A stretch of DNA of 64,000 nucleotides, taken from positions 124,001 to 188,000 of the forward strand of contig JACKLQ010000002.1 of the NCBI GenBank assembly GCA_024235835.1, read 5' to 3'. The DNA is from Thiobacillus sp. Lineage in GTDB: Bacteria; Pseudomonadota; Gammaproteobacteria; Burkholderiales; Thiobacillaceae. The notes under the pieces are model-generated. The model had not been told where the DNA came from and did no database searches. It saw only the letters and a list, made by a program, of their open reading frames with translations. This document shows, piece after piece, positions 51,801-60,588 of the stretch (within the stretch, counting starts at the first letter, position 1; each line of letters starts with the position of its first letter). Position numbers and translations under genes: made by a program.

Positions 51801-52686
51801 CCGTGCCCCACAGCACCGCCTTCTTGCCCCCCGCATTCATGGCCACGTTGCCGCCGATGCAGGACGCATCGGCGCTGGTGGGGTCCACGGCGAAGGCAAG
51901 GCCGGCGGCCTCTGCGTCCTCCATGACCCGGCGAGTCACCACGCCGGCACCGCAGGTGATGACGGGGGTGGGCGCGCGATTTTGTGCCTCATGCCCCGGC
52001 AGCAGCATTTCCTCGATGGCACCGCGCTGGTCCAGCTTTTCCGTGTTGATGATGGCGGACAAGGGGGTTAGGGGCACGGCACCGCCGGTGTAACCGGTGC
52101 CGCCTCCCCGGGGGATGACCGTCAGGCCCAGTTCCACGCAACCGGCCACGAGGCCCGGAATCTCGTCCTCGTGATCCGGGTTCAGCACCACGAAGGGATA
52201 TTCCACCCGCCAGTCCGTGGCGTCGGTGACGTGGCTCACCCGGGCAAGGCCGTCGAAGGCGATGTTGTCCTTGCGGGTGTGGCGCGACAGGCGTTGCACC
52301 ACGGCAGCACGCAACTGGCGTGTGGCGGGAAACCCGGCGGCGAAACCGTCCACCGCCTTGTGGGCGAACTCCAGCAAGCGTCCCACCCGCTCGTTGCCCT
52401 GGCGCCGTTTTTCGATCTCCGCCAGGCGGTGACGCAGTGCCTCCACCAGCAGGCGCTGGCGTTCCGGGTTGGCCAGCAGATCATCCTCCAGGTAGGGATT
52501 GCGGGTCACCACCCAGATGTCCCCCAGCACCTCGAACAACATGCGGGCGGAGCGCCCGGTCTTGCGCTCCCCCCGCAGTTCCTCCACCAGGCGCCAGCCT
52601 TGCTGACCCAGTAGACGGATGACGATCTCCCGGTCAGAGAAGGAGGTGTAGTTGTAGGGGATTTCTCGGATGCGCTCGGCAGTCAT
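48877..52686 (-). CDS. DUF3683 FAD-linked oxidase with iron-sulphur and CCG domains
   Basis: A protein of 1269 aa. DUF3683 occupies residues 1-130 (REIPYNYTSFSDREIVIRLL); the FAD_binding_4 domain about 155-350 (VIPRGGGTGYTGGAVPL, DASCIGGNVAMNAGGKKAV); the FAD-oxidase C-terminal domain to about 790 (HMHAGDGNVHTNIPV, SGEHGIGITKLEFL); two Fe4S4 motifs near 810-900 (CLRCGKCKPVCN, CTVCHKCKNPCPVD); and two CCG domains (PGCGSERLFSQ, CCGYPQ, HDPCHTP, RCCGEAGT). It corresponds to GlcD/Dld plus GlcF fused, so a respiratory 2-hydroxyacid (D-lactate or glycolate-like) dehydrogenase; the substrate is unproven. Confidence 0.9.
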   Translation of the reverse strand: MTAERIREIPYNYTSFSDREIVIRLLGQQGWRLVEELRGERKTGRSARMLFEVLGDIWVVTRNPYLEDDLLANPERQRLLVEALRHRLAEIEKRRQGNERVGRLLEFAHKAVDGFAAGFPATRQLRAAVVQRLSRHTRKDNIAFDGLARVSHVTDATDWRVEYPFVVLNPDHEDEIPGLVAGCVELGLTVIPRGGGTGYTGGAVPLTPLSAIINTEKLDQRGAIEEMLLPGHEAQNRAPTPVITCGAGVVTRRVMEDAEAAGLAFAVDPTSADASCIGGNVAMNAGGKKAVLWGTAVDNLVSWKMVTPDADWLTVTRLDHNLGKIHDVDVVRFEIARAQADGSPKGKPEILEIPGAAFRKQGLGKDVTDKFLAGLPGIQKEGCDGLITQATFVLHRMPHHARTVCLEFFGQVAEAVPAIVEITRHFNAGQQEVLLAGLEHLDARYIKAVGYATKADRVGRPNMVLLADVASNDLAAVDRAAAWIVERARARGGEGFIAVSAEARKKFWLDRARTAAIAAHTNAFKVNEDVVIPLDRLADYSDGVERINIELSIHNKLALLAGLIAFFQGALPLEEDEESVADPALTETRRARALELLADVHRRWRGYLDALLSDQPQQATDAEATFRSLQSKSTRVSWKREVRAELRQIFTGREYEPVLAACDAIHKRILKGRVFVALHMHAGDGNVHTNIPVNSDDYAMLRTANAAVARIMHLAEDLGGVISGEHGIGITKLEFLSDQTLSAFAAYKNRVDPEGRFNKGKLLKGADLANAYTPSFSLLELESLIMEQSEIGAIADSIKDCLRCGKCKPVCNTHVPRANLLYSPRNKILATSLLIEAFLYEEQTRRGISLRHFDEFDDVADHCTVCHKCKNPCPVDIDFGDVTVAMRNFLNAAGKKKAAPATKLARAFLDTTDADAIHILRKGAIQLGYLGQRMGAMVMRQVPMVKEAMQHPPASVGKPDAKTQVIHFFNRKLPDSRMLPAKTARQLLNLNDPKVVPVLRDPAKVNEDSDAVFYFPGCGSERLFSQVGLATLAWLYELGAQTVLPPTYLCCGYPQIATGDRAKGESITMQNRVLFHRVANTLNYLDIKTVLVSCGTCLDQLEEYQFDKIFPGCRVMDIHEYLNEKGVKLEGVPGVKYLYHDPCHTPLKQQNPMTTVKALVGSDTRLAERCCGEAGTFAASRPDIASQVRMRKSEELDKGAEAQREAGAGQVKVLTTCPSCLQGLNRYTEDNGVAADYIVVELAKARLGNDWLQEFVRRANGGGIERVLL

Positions 52687-52818
52687 GGGACAGGGGACGG
52701 GGACGTTGTGGCCAAAATGAGTCAGGCGTCCGATTTTACCCGTCCCCTTGGCCTAAAGAGCCTATTTCCGCGGTAGGGCCAGGGCGTAAAATCCGCTGAT
52801 CCTTCAAACTGTTGCGCC

Positions 52819-53226
52819 ATGATCAGCCTCCTCATCATCGCCCACGGCAACCTGGGCGAAAGCCTCATCCAATGTGCCGCCCACGTCCTGGGCAAGCGGC
52901 CGGAAGCCCTGGAAAACCTGGACCTCGCCGCCTGCGAGGATCCCAACGTCATGCTGGACAAGGCCCGGTCCCTGCTGGCCGACCTGGACCAGGGAGAGGG
53001 CGTCCTGGTACTGACCGATATCTATGGTGCCACCCCCTGCAACACCGTCTGCAAGCTGGTGACCACCGGCCAGGTCGAAGCAGTGGCCGGTGTCAACCTG
53101 CCCATGCTGCTCAAGGCCCTCACCTACCGGGACCAGGGCATGCCGGCCCTCCTGGAGAAGACCGTTACAGGTGGTCAGGGCGGCATCTTCCACATCCAAT
53201 CGGAACCGGTAGCCACCCATGCCTGA
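52819..53226 (+). CDS. PTS mannose-type EIIA domain protein
   Basis: A protein of 135 aa with the ManX-type phospho-site His9 in LLIIAHGNLGESLI, and the EIIA-Man segment VLVLTDIYGATPCNTVCKL. It overlaps ptsH by 8 bp. Without a sugar permease nearby, it probably receives phosphate from HPr for regulation, as in the betaproteobacterial regulatory PTS. Confidence 0.93.
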   Translation: MISLLIIAHGNLGESLIQCAAHVLGKRPEALENLDLAACEDPNVMLDKARSLLADLDQGEGVLVLTDIYGATPCNTVCKLVTTGQVEAVAGVNLPMLLKALTYRDQGMPALLEKTVTGGQGGIFHIQSEPVATHA

Positions 53227-53488
53227 ACTGGACGTGGAAATCTCCAACAAACTCGGTCTCCATGCCCGGGCTTCCGCCAAGCTGACCCAGACTGCCAGCC
53301 AGTATGAATCCGAGGTCTGGCTGTCCCGCAACGGCCGCCGGGTAAACGGCAAGAGCATCATGGGCGTGATGATGCTGGCGGCAGCAAAAGGTACCCAGAT
53401 CCACGTGGAAACCCACGGCCCGGACGAAGAGGCCGCCCTGGCCGCCCTGGTGGGCCTGATCAACGACAAGTTCGGGGAAGGGGAATGA
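53219..53488 (+). CDS. ptsH: Phosphocarrier protein HPr
   Basis: A protein of 89 aa with the active His15 (KLGLHARASAK) and the regulatory Ser46 (NGKSIMGVMML), the latter the usual target of HPr kinase. hprK is not in the window. It starts inside the EIIA gene and is separated from ptsI by 103 bp containing a long inverted repeat. Confidence 0.96.
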   Translation: MPELDVEISNKLGLHARASAKLTQTASQYESEVWLSRNGRRVNGKSIMGVMMLAAAKGTQIHVETHGPDEEAALAALVGLINDKFGEGE

Positions 53489-53495
53489 TCATGGG

Positions 53496-53586
53496 GATGA
53501 GGGATGGGGAATGGGGGATGGGAAAATTCACGGGAAACCCACGACAGCCGCCTTGCCCCATTCCCCATCCCTCATCCCCCATCACC
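53496..53586. repeat. Long inverted repeat between ptsH and ptsI
   Basis: The left arm begins GGGGATGAGGGATGGGG near 53494 and the right arm ends CCCCATCCCTCATCCCC near 53580; each arm is at least 24 bp and they match perfectly, around a loop of about 40 bp. The transcript would form a strong hairpin between ptsH and ptsI. There is no T-run. Confidence 0.85.
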
Positions 53587-53591
53587 GCCCC

Positions 53592-55316
53592 ATGACTTTT
53601 TCCCTCCACGGCATCGGCGTTTCCGGGGGTTATGCCCTGGGTCGGGCCCAGCTGTATTCCCACGACCGCCTCGAGGCTCCCCACTACGTCCTGGCCCTGG
53701 AGCACGTGGCGGCGGAAATCGAGCGCTTCGACGAGGCGATCAAAGCGGTGCGCCAGGAGTTGCTCGACCTCCAGGCCCATATCCCCGAGGGCGCGCCCAG
53801 CGAACTCTCTGCTTTCCTGGATGTGCAGATCCTGATCCTGGGGGATTCCATGCTGTCGGAGGCTCCCAAGCGGCGCATGCGCGTGGAGCGCTGCAACGCC
53901 GAGTGGGCCCTGTCCCAGCAGACCGAGGAACTCATCGCCCAGTTCGAGGCCATCGAGGACGAGTACCTGCGGGAACGCCGCCATGACGTGCGCCAGGTGG
54001 CCGAGAAGGTGCTCAAGGCCCTCATGGGCCACCCGGGCCATGCCCCCTTGAAGCCCGCCGACGAGGGCGAGACCATCCTGGTGGCTCACGACCTGTCCCC
54101 TTCGGACATGGTGCTGTTCAAGCGCCACGACTACGCCGGCTTCATCACCGACCTGGGCGGCACCACCTCCCACACCGCCATCCTGGCCCGCAGCCTGAGC
54201 CTGCCCTCGGTGATGGCCCTGCACAACGCCCGGGCCCTTGTCCGGGAAGGGGACTGGCTCATCGTCGACGGCGTGGCCGGCGTGGTCATCGTGGATCCGG
54301 ACCAGGCCATCCTGGAGGAATATCGCCTGCGGCGGAACCAGTGGCGCCTGGAACAGAAGAAACTGCGCCGCCTCAAGACCTCTCCCTCCACCACCCTGGA
54401 CGGCAGGGAAGTGGAACTGCTGGCCAACATCGACCTGCCCGCCGACGTGACCCTGGCCCTGGCGGAGAACGTGAGCGGCATCGGCCTGTTCCGCAGCGAG
54501 TTTCTCTACCTGAACCGGGACGACCTGCCCTCGGAAGAGGAGCAGTTCGAGGCGTACCGCCACGTGGTGCAGGAAATGGCCGGCCGGTCCGTGGTCATCC
54601 GCACCCTGGACATCGGCGCGGACAAGTCCGCCGCCTGGCTGGAAGACACCAGCGTCAACCCCGCCCTTGGCCTGCGGGCCATCCGCCTCTGCCTGGCCGA
54701 GCCCCACATCTTCGTCACCCAGATCCGGGCCCTGCTGCGGGCCAGCCATGTCGGCCCCCTCAAGATCCTCCTGCCCATGCTGGCCAGCCTCACGGAGCTG
54801 GACCAGGCCCTGGCCCTCATCCAGGCGGCGAAGGAAGGGCTCAAGGAAGAGAAGATTCCATTCCGGGACGACACCCCCATGGGCGGCATGATCGAGGTGC
54901 CCGCCGCTGCCCTGGCGGCGGAATGGTTCGCCCGCAAGCTGGATTTCCTGTCCCTGGGCACCAACGATCTGATCCAGTACACCCTGGCCATCGACCGCAC
55001 GGACGACGCCGTGGCCCATCTTTACGACCCGCTGCACCCCGCTGTGTTGCAACTGGTCTTCCACACCCTGGCGGTGGGCAGGAAGCTGAACAAGCCCGTG
55101 TCGGTCTGCGGTGAAATGGCCGGCGATCCACGTCTGACCCGGCTGCTGCTGGGCCTGGGCCTCACCAGCTTCTCCATGCACCCTGCCCACATCCTGTCCG
55201 TCAAGCAGCAGGTACTGCGCAGCCACATCGGCGAGCTGGGTCCCATTGCCCGCCGCCTGTTGCGGGCCGGCAGGCCGGAACGCATACAGGAACTGCTGGA
55301 ACGCATCAACGCCTGA
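53592..55316 (+). CDS. ptsI: PTS phosphotransferase Enzyme I
   Basis: A protein of 574 aa from ATG 53592. It has the phospho-histidine (about residue 194) in GGTTSHTAILARSL, the PEP-binding barrel with GIGLFRSEFLYL, LDIGADKS, and the C-terminal MIEVPAAAL and SLGTNDLIQYTLAIDR with VSVCGEMAGDP. It starts the phosphate relay PEP-EI-HPr-EIIA. The length matches E. coli EI (575). Confidence 0.96.
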   Translation: MTFSLHGIGVSGGYALGRAQLYSHDRLEAPHYVLALEHVAAEIERFDEAIKAVRQELLDLQAHIPEGAPSELSAFLDVQILILGDSMLSEAPKRRMRVERCNAEWALSQQTEELIAQFEAIEDEYLRERRHDVRQVAEKVLKALMGHPGHAPLKPADEGETILVAHDLSPSDMVLFKRHDYAGFITDLGGTTSHTAILARSLSLPSVMALHNARALVREGDWLIVDGVAGVVIVDPDQAILEEYRLRRNQWRLEQKKLRRLKTSPSTTLDGREVELLANIDLPADVTLALAENVSGIGLFRSEFLYLNRDDLPSEEEQFEAYRHVVQEMAGRSVVIRTLDIGADKSAAWLEDTSVNPALGLRAIRLCLAEPHIFVTQIRALLRASHVGPLKILLPMLASLTELDQALALIQAAKEGLKEEKIPFRDDTPMGGMIEVPAAALAAEWFARKLDFLSLGTNDLIQYTLAIDRTDDAVAHLYDPLHPAVLQLVFHTLAVGRKLNKPVSVCGEMAGDPRLTRLLLGLGLTSFSMHPAHILSVKQQVLRSHIGELGPIARRLLRAGRPERIQELLERINA

Positions 55317-55398
55317 ACGGCCCCTCGGCCAACTGAACTAAAGTAATAGGCTGGGGCAGCCGATATGGGCTTATGCCCCTCAAGCAAACGTCCATGCC

Positions 55399-56679
55399 GT
55401 GAATATCCTCTCACCTCCCCAACCCCAGGGGCGCCGGATATACCTCTGGCCGGCCACGGCACCGGACATGGCCGAAATCGCCAGGCAGCTCGGCTACTTT
55501 GGCCACAGGGTGGAGCTATGTGGTCGTCTTGAAGACCTGCTGTCTCACCAGGATACGGCCTACCTGGGCGTGCTGCTGGACTGTGACGCCGCCACCCGCC
55601 TTACAGACAGCGAGAAGACTGCGTTGCGGGCCTTGAGCGAGAAGGTGCCCATTGCCGCCCTGTCCAACGACCACGGCATCGACAGGCGGCTCATGGCCGT
55701 GCGCATGGGGTGGCACGCATTTTTCACCCGCCCCCTGGACATGACCAGCCTGCTGGACACCCTGGAACGCATTACCGCGCCCTCCCAGGCGGAGGCCGGC
55801 AAGGTGCTCATCGTGGACGATTCTCCCTCCACTGCGGCCTTCTATTCGGCCACCCTTGCCGATGCCGGCTTCATCTGCCAGGTGGTGACCGACCCGCTCA
55901 AGTCCCTGGACACCCTGGACGAGATGAGGCCGGAACTGATCCTCCTGGACATGCACATGCCCGGGGCCAGCGGCGAGGAACTGGCCAAGGCCATCCGCCA
56001 GCAGGACGCCTACCTCTCCATCCCCATCGTGTTCCTGTCGGCCGAGAGCGACATCACCCGCCAGCGGGAGGCAATGAGCCTGGGAGGAGACGAATTCCTG
56101 CAGAAGCCCATCCAGCCCCAGCACCTCATCTCGGCGGTCAAGGGCCGCATCATCCGCTACCGGGCCCTGCGCGCCCTCATGGTGCGGGACAGCCTCACGG
56201 GCCTCCTCAACCATACCAGCTTCAAGGAGCGACTGCGGGGCGAGGTAGCGCGCATGAAGCGGCTGGACAAGCCCTTGTCCGTGGCCCTCATCGACATCGA
56301 TTTCTTCAAGAAGGTCAACGACGGTTACGGCCATCCTGTCGGCGACCGCGTGATCAAGAGCCTGGCACGTCTGCTCAAGCAGCGACTGAGGGGCGCGGAC
56401 GTGATCGGCCGGTACGGTGGAGAGGAATTCTCCGTGGCCCTCCCGGAAACCAGGGAGGAAGACGCCTTTCGCGTACTGGACAGCATACGCATGAGCTTCG
56501 GGGCCATCGTCCATATCGCCGGCGAGCGCACCTTCCACACCACCTTGTCCGCCGGCATTGCCGCCTTCCCGGCCTGGGACGAGGCCGAGGAACTGATCAA
56601 TCAGGCGGACCAGACCCTGTACGCGGCCAAGCATGGGGGCCGCAACCGGGTAGGGATGGCAGGCCGGCAGTTCCCCTGA
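55399..56679 (+). CDS. Diguanylate cyclase with two receiver domains
   Basis: A protein of 426 aa from GTG 55399. The first receiver (residues 10-125) is degenerate (GVLLDCDAAT), the second (133-255) complete (VLIVDDSPST, LILLDMHMPGA, FLSAES, FLQKPIQP). The GGDEF domain has RYGGEEFSVALPE near 339 and the inhibitory I-site RGAD exactly five residues earlier, so product inhibition by c-di-GMP is likely. The architecture is PleD-like. It is convergent with the HsbR-like gene and may be its output partner. Confidence 0.93.
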   Translation: MNILSPPQPQGRRIYLWPATAPDMAEIARQLGYFGHRVELCGRLEDLLSHQDTAYLGVLLDCDAATRLTDSEKTALRALSEKVPIAALSNDHGIDRRLMAVRMGWHAFFTRPLDMTSLLDTLERITAPSQAEAGKVLIVDDSPSTAAFYSATLADAGFICQVVTDPLKSLDTLDEMRPELILLDMHMPGASGEELAKAIRQQDAYLSIPIVFLSAESDITRQREAMSLGGDEFLQKPIQPQHLISAVKGRIIRYRALRALMVRDSLTGLLNHTSFKERLRGEVARMKRLDKPLSVALIDIDFFKKVNDGYGHPVGDRVIKSLARLLKQRLRGADVIGRYGGEEFSVALPETREEDAFRVLDSIRMSFGAIVHIAGERTFHTTLSAGIAAFPAWDEAEELINQADQTLYAAKHGGRNRVGMAGRQFP

Positions 56680-56706
56680 CACGGGAGCCTGCCGAACATC
56701 CGCCCC

Positions 56707-58464
56707 TCAGGCGGCATCGGCCTCCAACAAGGGTCCGGGCAAGGCCAGTTCACCCAGCACGTAGCGCGCCCACACCTTGTTGCCGGTACCGGAATAGACG
56801 AGTTGGGAACACAGGCTGCGCACCAGGCCGATGCCACGTCCACTGGGGCGATCGTGATCCATGTGGGCCGCATCGCCCTCCATTTGGTTGATCAGGGTGC
56901 CGTAATCGAACCCCGGACCACTGTCCTGCACGAAGATGTCGAGCACGGCCTGGGTGTGCTCCTGATGCAGGTGGAAGGCCAGGCTCACATGGCCCTCCCG
57001 CAATGACGCCAGTCGATCCATGCGTAACTGCAGGTACCGCTCGAAGCCACCCTCCTCCGCCTTCATGCCGGACTCCAGGCCCAACACGCCATGGTCCAGG
57101 GCGTTGTTGAACAGTTCGGAGACGATCAGAAACAGGGCGCCCTGATGGGGCTTGAGCAATGTAATCTGCGTGACGAAGCCCAGCACCGCCGGCACCACGT
57201 CGATGTAGCGCAATTCCTGGGAGGCGTAGGAAATGTCCAGGCGCCAATCCTGCACGGAAGCCTGGCTCACCATGCTGGGCGGGGCGAATCGTATTTGGCG
57301 GCGGCGCTCGATGGGCACGTGGAGCACCATGCAGGAAATATCGTCCCGGCCGGATTCCGACTGCAAATGCGCCTTCAATCCCCGGATCAGATGCTCGACA
57401 CGCGCCTTCCCCGACTCAGCCCCTCCCACCAGCCTGGTGACTCCCTCCAGTCCCAGCCATTCCCCTTGGGGTGTTTCCGCTTCCACCAGGCCATCCGAGC
57501 ACAACACCAGGTCTCCCGGCTCGTTGAACACGACGGTCTCTGTCATGCCTGAAAACAGGCCCGACGGCAGGATGCCCAGGGGTGGATGCCGGGAAACCCA
57601 GGTATTCAGGACCTCGCCGCTGCGGTCCACGTACAGCGCATCCGGGTTGCCGCCGTTCCAGACCTCCACGGTCTGGTTGCGCACGTCCACCGAGGCCAGG
57701 GTGGCCGCCACGAAACGGTCCGCAGGCAGGATGGCCTTGAGTTTCTCGTTCAGTTCCTCGGCGATGGTGGAAAGAGGGAAACCCTTGGTCGTCATGCTGT
57801 AGAAAGCCTGGGTGAGGGGCATGGCGGTCAGGGCAGCCGGCAGGCCATGGCCGGCGGCATCCGCCAACATCACGTTCATCACCTCCCCCGGGGCCCTGGC
57901 CGCGCACAGCAGGTCGCCGCTGAAGGTTTCCGCTGGAATATTGAAATACTGCAACATGGGATCCCGCAGGCCTTCCGCATCGGTAAGCCGCGACATCACG
58001 TGGGCGCCAAGACGGGACTGCTCCTCGGCATCGTCGCGCCAGTTCTCCAGTTCCCTGGAATACTCCCGTGCTTCCCGCTGGAACCTGAGCAGGTTGGCGT
58101 AGATGTTGATCTTGGCCCGCAGCAACTGCAAGGAGGCGGGCTTGACCAGGTAATCGTCGGCGCCAGATTCCAGGCCGCGGACGATGTCCTCCATGCGGTC
58201 CAGAGCAGAATAGAAGATGATGGGCACCCATTTTTCGCTGGGTAGCGCGCGTAAGGCCCGGACAGCGGCGATGCCGTCCATGTTGGGCATCATGACGTCC
58301 ATGAACGCCAGGTCGGGACACTCCCGCCGGAAAACCTCGATGGCTTCACGGCCATCGGCCGCCACCAGGGGCACATGGCCGAGTCGCCGTACCACCGCCT
58401 CCACCTGCTTGACGTTGATGGGATTGTCGTCGGTGATAAGGATTTTCAGGCTGTCGCCCGGCAC
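56707..58464 (-). CDS. HsbR-like regulator: receiver, PP2C phosphatase, anti-sigma kinase
   Basis: A protein of 585 aa from GTG 58464 after GGAG. The receiver (1-125) has Asp in LAFMDVMMPNMDG; the SpoIIE/PP2C phosphatase domain (about 185-385) has LADAAGHGLPAALTAMPL and LVLCSDGLVEAE; the RsbW-type ATPase (about 410-580) has VSELFNNALDHGVLG and GRGIGLVRSLC. This three-part order is that of Pseudomonas HsbR (PA3346), which both phosphorylates and dephosphorylates the STAS protein HsbA. The STAS partner lies next door. Confidence 0.88.
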   Translation of the reverse strand: MPGDSLKILITDDNPINVKQVEAVVRRLGHVPLVAADGREAIEVFRRECPDLAFMDVMMPNMDGIAAVRALRALPSEKWVPIIFYSALDRMEDIVRGLESGADDYLVKPASLQLLRAKINIYANLLRFQREAREYSRELENWRDDAEEQSRLGAHVMSRLTDAEGLRDPMLQYFNIPAETFSGDLLCAARAPGEVMNVMLADAAGHGLPAALTAMPLTQAFYSMTTKGFPLSTIAEELNEKLKAILPADRFVAATLASVDVRNQTVEVWNGGNPDALYVDRSGEVLNTWVSRHPPLGILPSGLFSGMTETVVFNEPGDLVLCSDGLVEAETPQGEWLGLEGVTRLVGGAESGKARVEHLIRGLKAHLQSESGRDDISCMVLHVPIERRRQIRFAPPSMVSQASVQDWRLDISYASQELRYIDVVPAVLGFVTQITLLKPHQGALFLIVSELFNNALDHGVLGLESGMKAEEGGFERYLQLRMDRLASLREGHVSLAFHLHQEHTQAVLDIFVQDSGPGFDYGTLINQMEGDAAHMDHDRPSGRGIGLVRSLCSQLVYSGTGNKVWARYVLGELALPGPLLEADAA

Positions 58465-58494
58465 GAATGAACTCCTGGGCGGAGGGAACGCCCG

Positions 58495-58803
58495 TCAGGC
58501 CCTGATGGTGAACAGCTTGCCGAAATTGGCCACATCCAGTACCTGCTTGACCGTGCCCCGAAGGCCGGCCAGTTCAACCTGCTTGCCACTTGCTTCCGCC
58601 TTCTCCCGGAGCAGCAGCAGCATGCCCAGGGCGGAACTGTCCAGATAGTCCACGCCTTCAAAGTTCACCACGATCGTCTTCGCACTACCGGATTCCAGGG
58701 CCTGTTCATAGGCCGAGCGAAAGTCCCGGTGGGAATTGAAATCGAAACGGCCACTCAGCTTGAGGGTCTGACGGCCTACATCCTCCGTTCTGGCGATCTG
58801 CAT
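58495..58803 (-). CDS. STAS-domain anti-sigma factor antagonist (HsbA-like)
   Basis: A protein of 102 aa, a single STAS domain with the phosphorylatable serine in VDYLDSSALGMLLLLREK. It is the first gene before the HsbR-like regulator (30-bp gap), its likely kinase/phosphatase. In Pseudomonas, HsbA switches between FlgM and the diguanylate cyclase HsbD, choosing swimming or attachment; the same logic is inferred here. Confidence 0.88.
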   Translation of the reverse strand: MQIARTEDVGRQTLKLSGRFDFNSHRDFRSAYEQALESGSAKTIVVNFEGVDYLDSSALGMLLLLREKAEASGKQVELAGLRGTVKQVLDVANFGKLFTIRA

Positions 58804-58865
58804 TATCCGGCTCCGTGCTTGGTTACGGCATTTATCGGTTCCCCGGGCGGAAACTTGAGCCCCTG

Positions 58866-59915
58866 CTAGCCACGTTCGGCAAGACGTCCCAGCACCCGGC
58901 CCGCCACTTCCGCGAGGGGAGTCACCTCGTGCACGGCGCCGACCTCGATGGCCGCCTTGGGCATGCCGAAGACCACGCAGGAGGCCTCGTCCTGGGCGAT
59001 GTTGTAGGCGCCGGCCTGGCGCATGGCCAGCATGCCCTGGGCGCCGTCCTTGCCCATGCCCGTGAGCATCACGCCCACGGCGTTGGGGCCGGCGACATCG
59101 GCGGCACTGTTGAACAGCACGTCCACGGACGGCCGGTGGCGATTAACGGGCTCGGCCCTGGACAGCTCGGTGTAGTAATAGGCGCCACTCTTCTTCACCA
59201 GCAGATGGGAATGGCCCGGCGCGATGTAAGCGTGGCCGGGCACGACCCGTTCGTTGTGCTCCGCCTCCTTCACCGTCAGCGCCGACAGGCTGTTCAGACG
59301 CTGGGCGAAGGACTTGGTGAAGGCTTCGGGCATGTGCTGGGTGACGAGCACCGCCGGGGAATTGGCCGGCATGCGCGTCAGGACCTCCTTCAGGGCCTCG
59401 GTTCCCCCCGTGGAAGAGCCGATGAAGATGATCTTTTCCGTCGTGCTTAGAAAATGGCCCGCCAGGGGCTTTGGCATGGCGACCGGGGTTGTGTTGAGCG
59501 CATGGCGACGTATGCGGGCCCTGGCCGCGGCACGAATCTTGTCACCCAGCTCCGCCGCCAGTTCGTTCATGGACTCCCGCACCCCCAGCCTGGGTTTGGA
59601 GATGAAGTCCACGGCGCCCAGTTCCAGGGCTTTCAGGGTCGCGTCGGAACCGAGCTCGGTGAGAGTGGACACCATGACCACCGGGGTGGGACGCAGGCGC
59701 ATGAGCTTTTCCAGGAACTCCAGCCCGTTCATGCGGGGCATTTCCACGTCCAGCGTCAGCACGTCGGGATTCAACTGCTTGATGAGTTCCCGGGCCACAA
59801 GCGGGTCGGGGGCCTGGCCCACCACCTCCATGTCCGGCTGGCTGTTGATGATTTCCCGCATGACGCTGCGGATCAGTGCGGAATCATCGATGACGAGGAC
59901 CTTTATTTTTGCCAT
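58866..59915 (-). CDS. cheB: Chemotaxis methylesterase CheB
   Basis: A protein of 349 aa. The receiver has VLVIDDSALIRSVM and VLTLDVEMPRMNG; the methylesterase domain has the catalytic Ser in IFIGSSTGGTEAL, His in VLVTQHMPEAFT and Asp in GMGKDGAQGMLAM. It removes methyl groups from, and deamidates, chemoreceptors to aid adaptation. Grouped with cheD and cheR. Confidence 0.96.
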   Translation of the reverse strand: MAKIKVLVIDDSALIRSVMREIINSQPDMEVVGQAPDPLVARELIKQLNPDVLTLDVEMPRMNGLEFLEKLMRLRPTPVVMVSTLTELGSDATLKALELGAVDFISKPRLGVRESMNELAAELGDKIRAAARARIRRHALNTTPVAMPKPLAGHFLSTTEKIIFIGSSTGGTEALKEVLTRMPANSPAVLVTQHMPEAFTKSFAQRLNSLSALTVKEAEHNERVVPGHAYIAPGHSHLLVKKSGAYYYTELSRAEPVNRHRPSVDVLFNSAADVAGPNAVGVMLTGMGKDGAQGMLAMRQAGAYNIAQDEASCVVFGMPKAAIEVGAVHEVTPLAEVAGRVLGRLAERG

Positions 59916-59973
59916 AGGCTTTCTTTTTCAACCATATGCGGGCTGACCCAGGAGGGCGCTCGACTCTTTCCCG

Positions 59974-60588
59974 TCACGTGAACAGTTCCACGTCTCCGGC
60001 GATGGAAGAGGACTGCAAGCGCTGTCCATAGTCCTTTTCCCGTTCGATGATGGTGTTGTTGTGCACGCTCTTGAGTTTGCGCACCAGAACCCGCCCAGTG
60101 GTGGGCCAATAATAGACCTTGCGGGGATACAGATCCTTCAGGTCCTGGGCCACCACGCGGATGCGTTCGTTGTGCAGATATTCCAGCACGAACTCGCTGT
60201 TCTTCTGCCCCACATTCACCGTGGTGAACCCGCGCAGCACCGCCGCCCCGCCGAACACCTTGGCCTCCAGGCTGGCCCGGTTGGCACCCAGCTTCACCAA
60301 TTGGTTGATGAGCACCTCCATGGCATAACCGCCATAGCGGGCCGAGGTGGACAGGGGGTTGTGCTCGTCCCCGCCGCCCTCGGGCAGCATGAAATGGTTC
60401 ATGCCGCCGATGCCGCTGCGAGGATCCCGGATGCAGGCGGACACGCAGGAGCCGAGCACCGTCACCAGCAGCATCTCCCGCCCGGTGACGTAGTACTCAC
60501 CGGGCAGGATCTTGGCTGCCTCGATGTCGAAATTGCGGTCAAAATAGTGGTTGGGGGCGAGGACTTCCTCGAATCCGTGCTGACTCAC
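59974..60588 (-). CDS. cheD: Chemoreceptor glutamine deamidase CheD
   Basis: A protein of 204 aa from GTG 60588, which overlaps the cheR stop (GTGA). The catalytic Cys is in LVTVLGSCVSACIRDP and His in GGMNHFMLPEGG; VFGGAAVLRG and NVGQKN follow. It deamidates receptor glutamines and tunes adaptation. Confidence 0.95.
   Translation of the reverse strand: MSQHGFEEVLAPNHYFDRNFDIEAAKILPGEYYVTGREMLLVTVLGSCVSACIRDPRSGIGGMNHFMLPEGGGDEHNPLSTSARYGGYAMEVLINQLVKLGANRASLEAKVFGGAAVLRGFTTVNVGQKNSEFVLEYLHNERIRVVAQDLKDLYPRKVYYWPTTGRVLVRKLKSVHNNTIIEREKDYGQRLQSSSIAGDVELFT

Noticed and set aside
53460..55226. A 588-codon minus-strand frame opposite ptsI
   Set aside because: Antisense shadow of Enzyme I, without signal, domain or start site.
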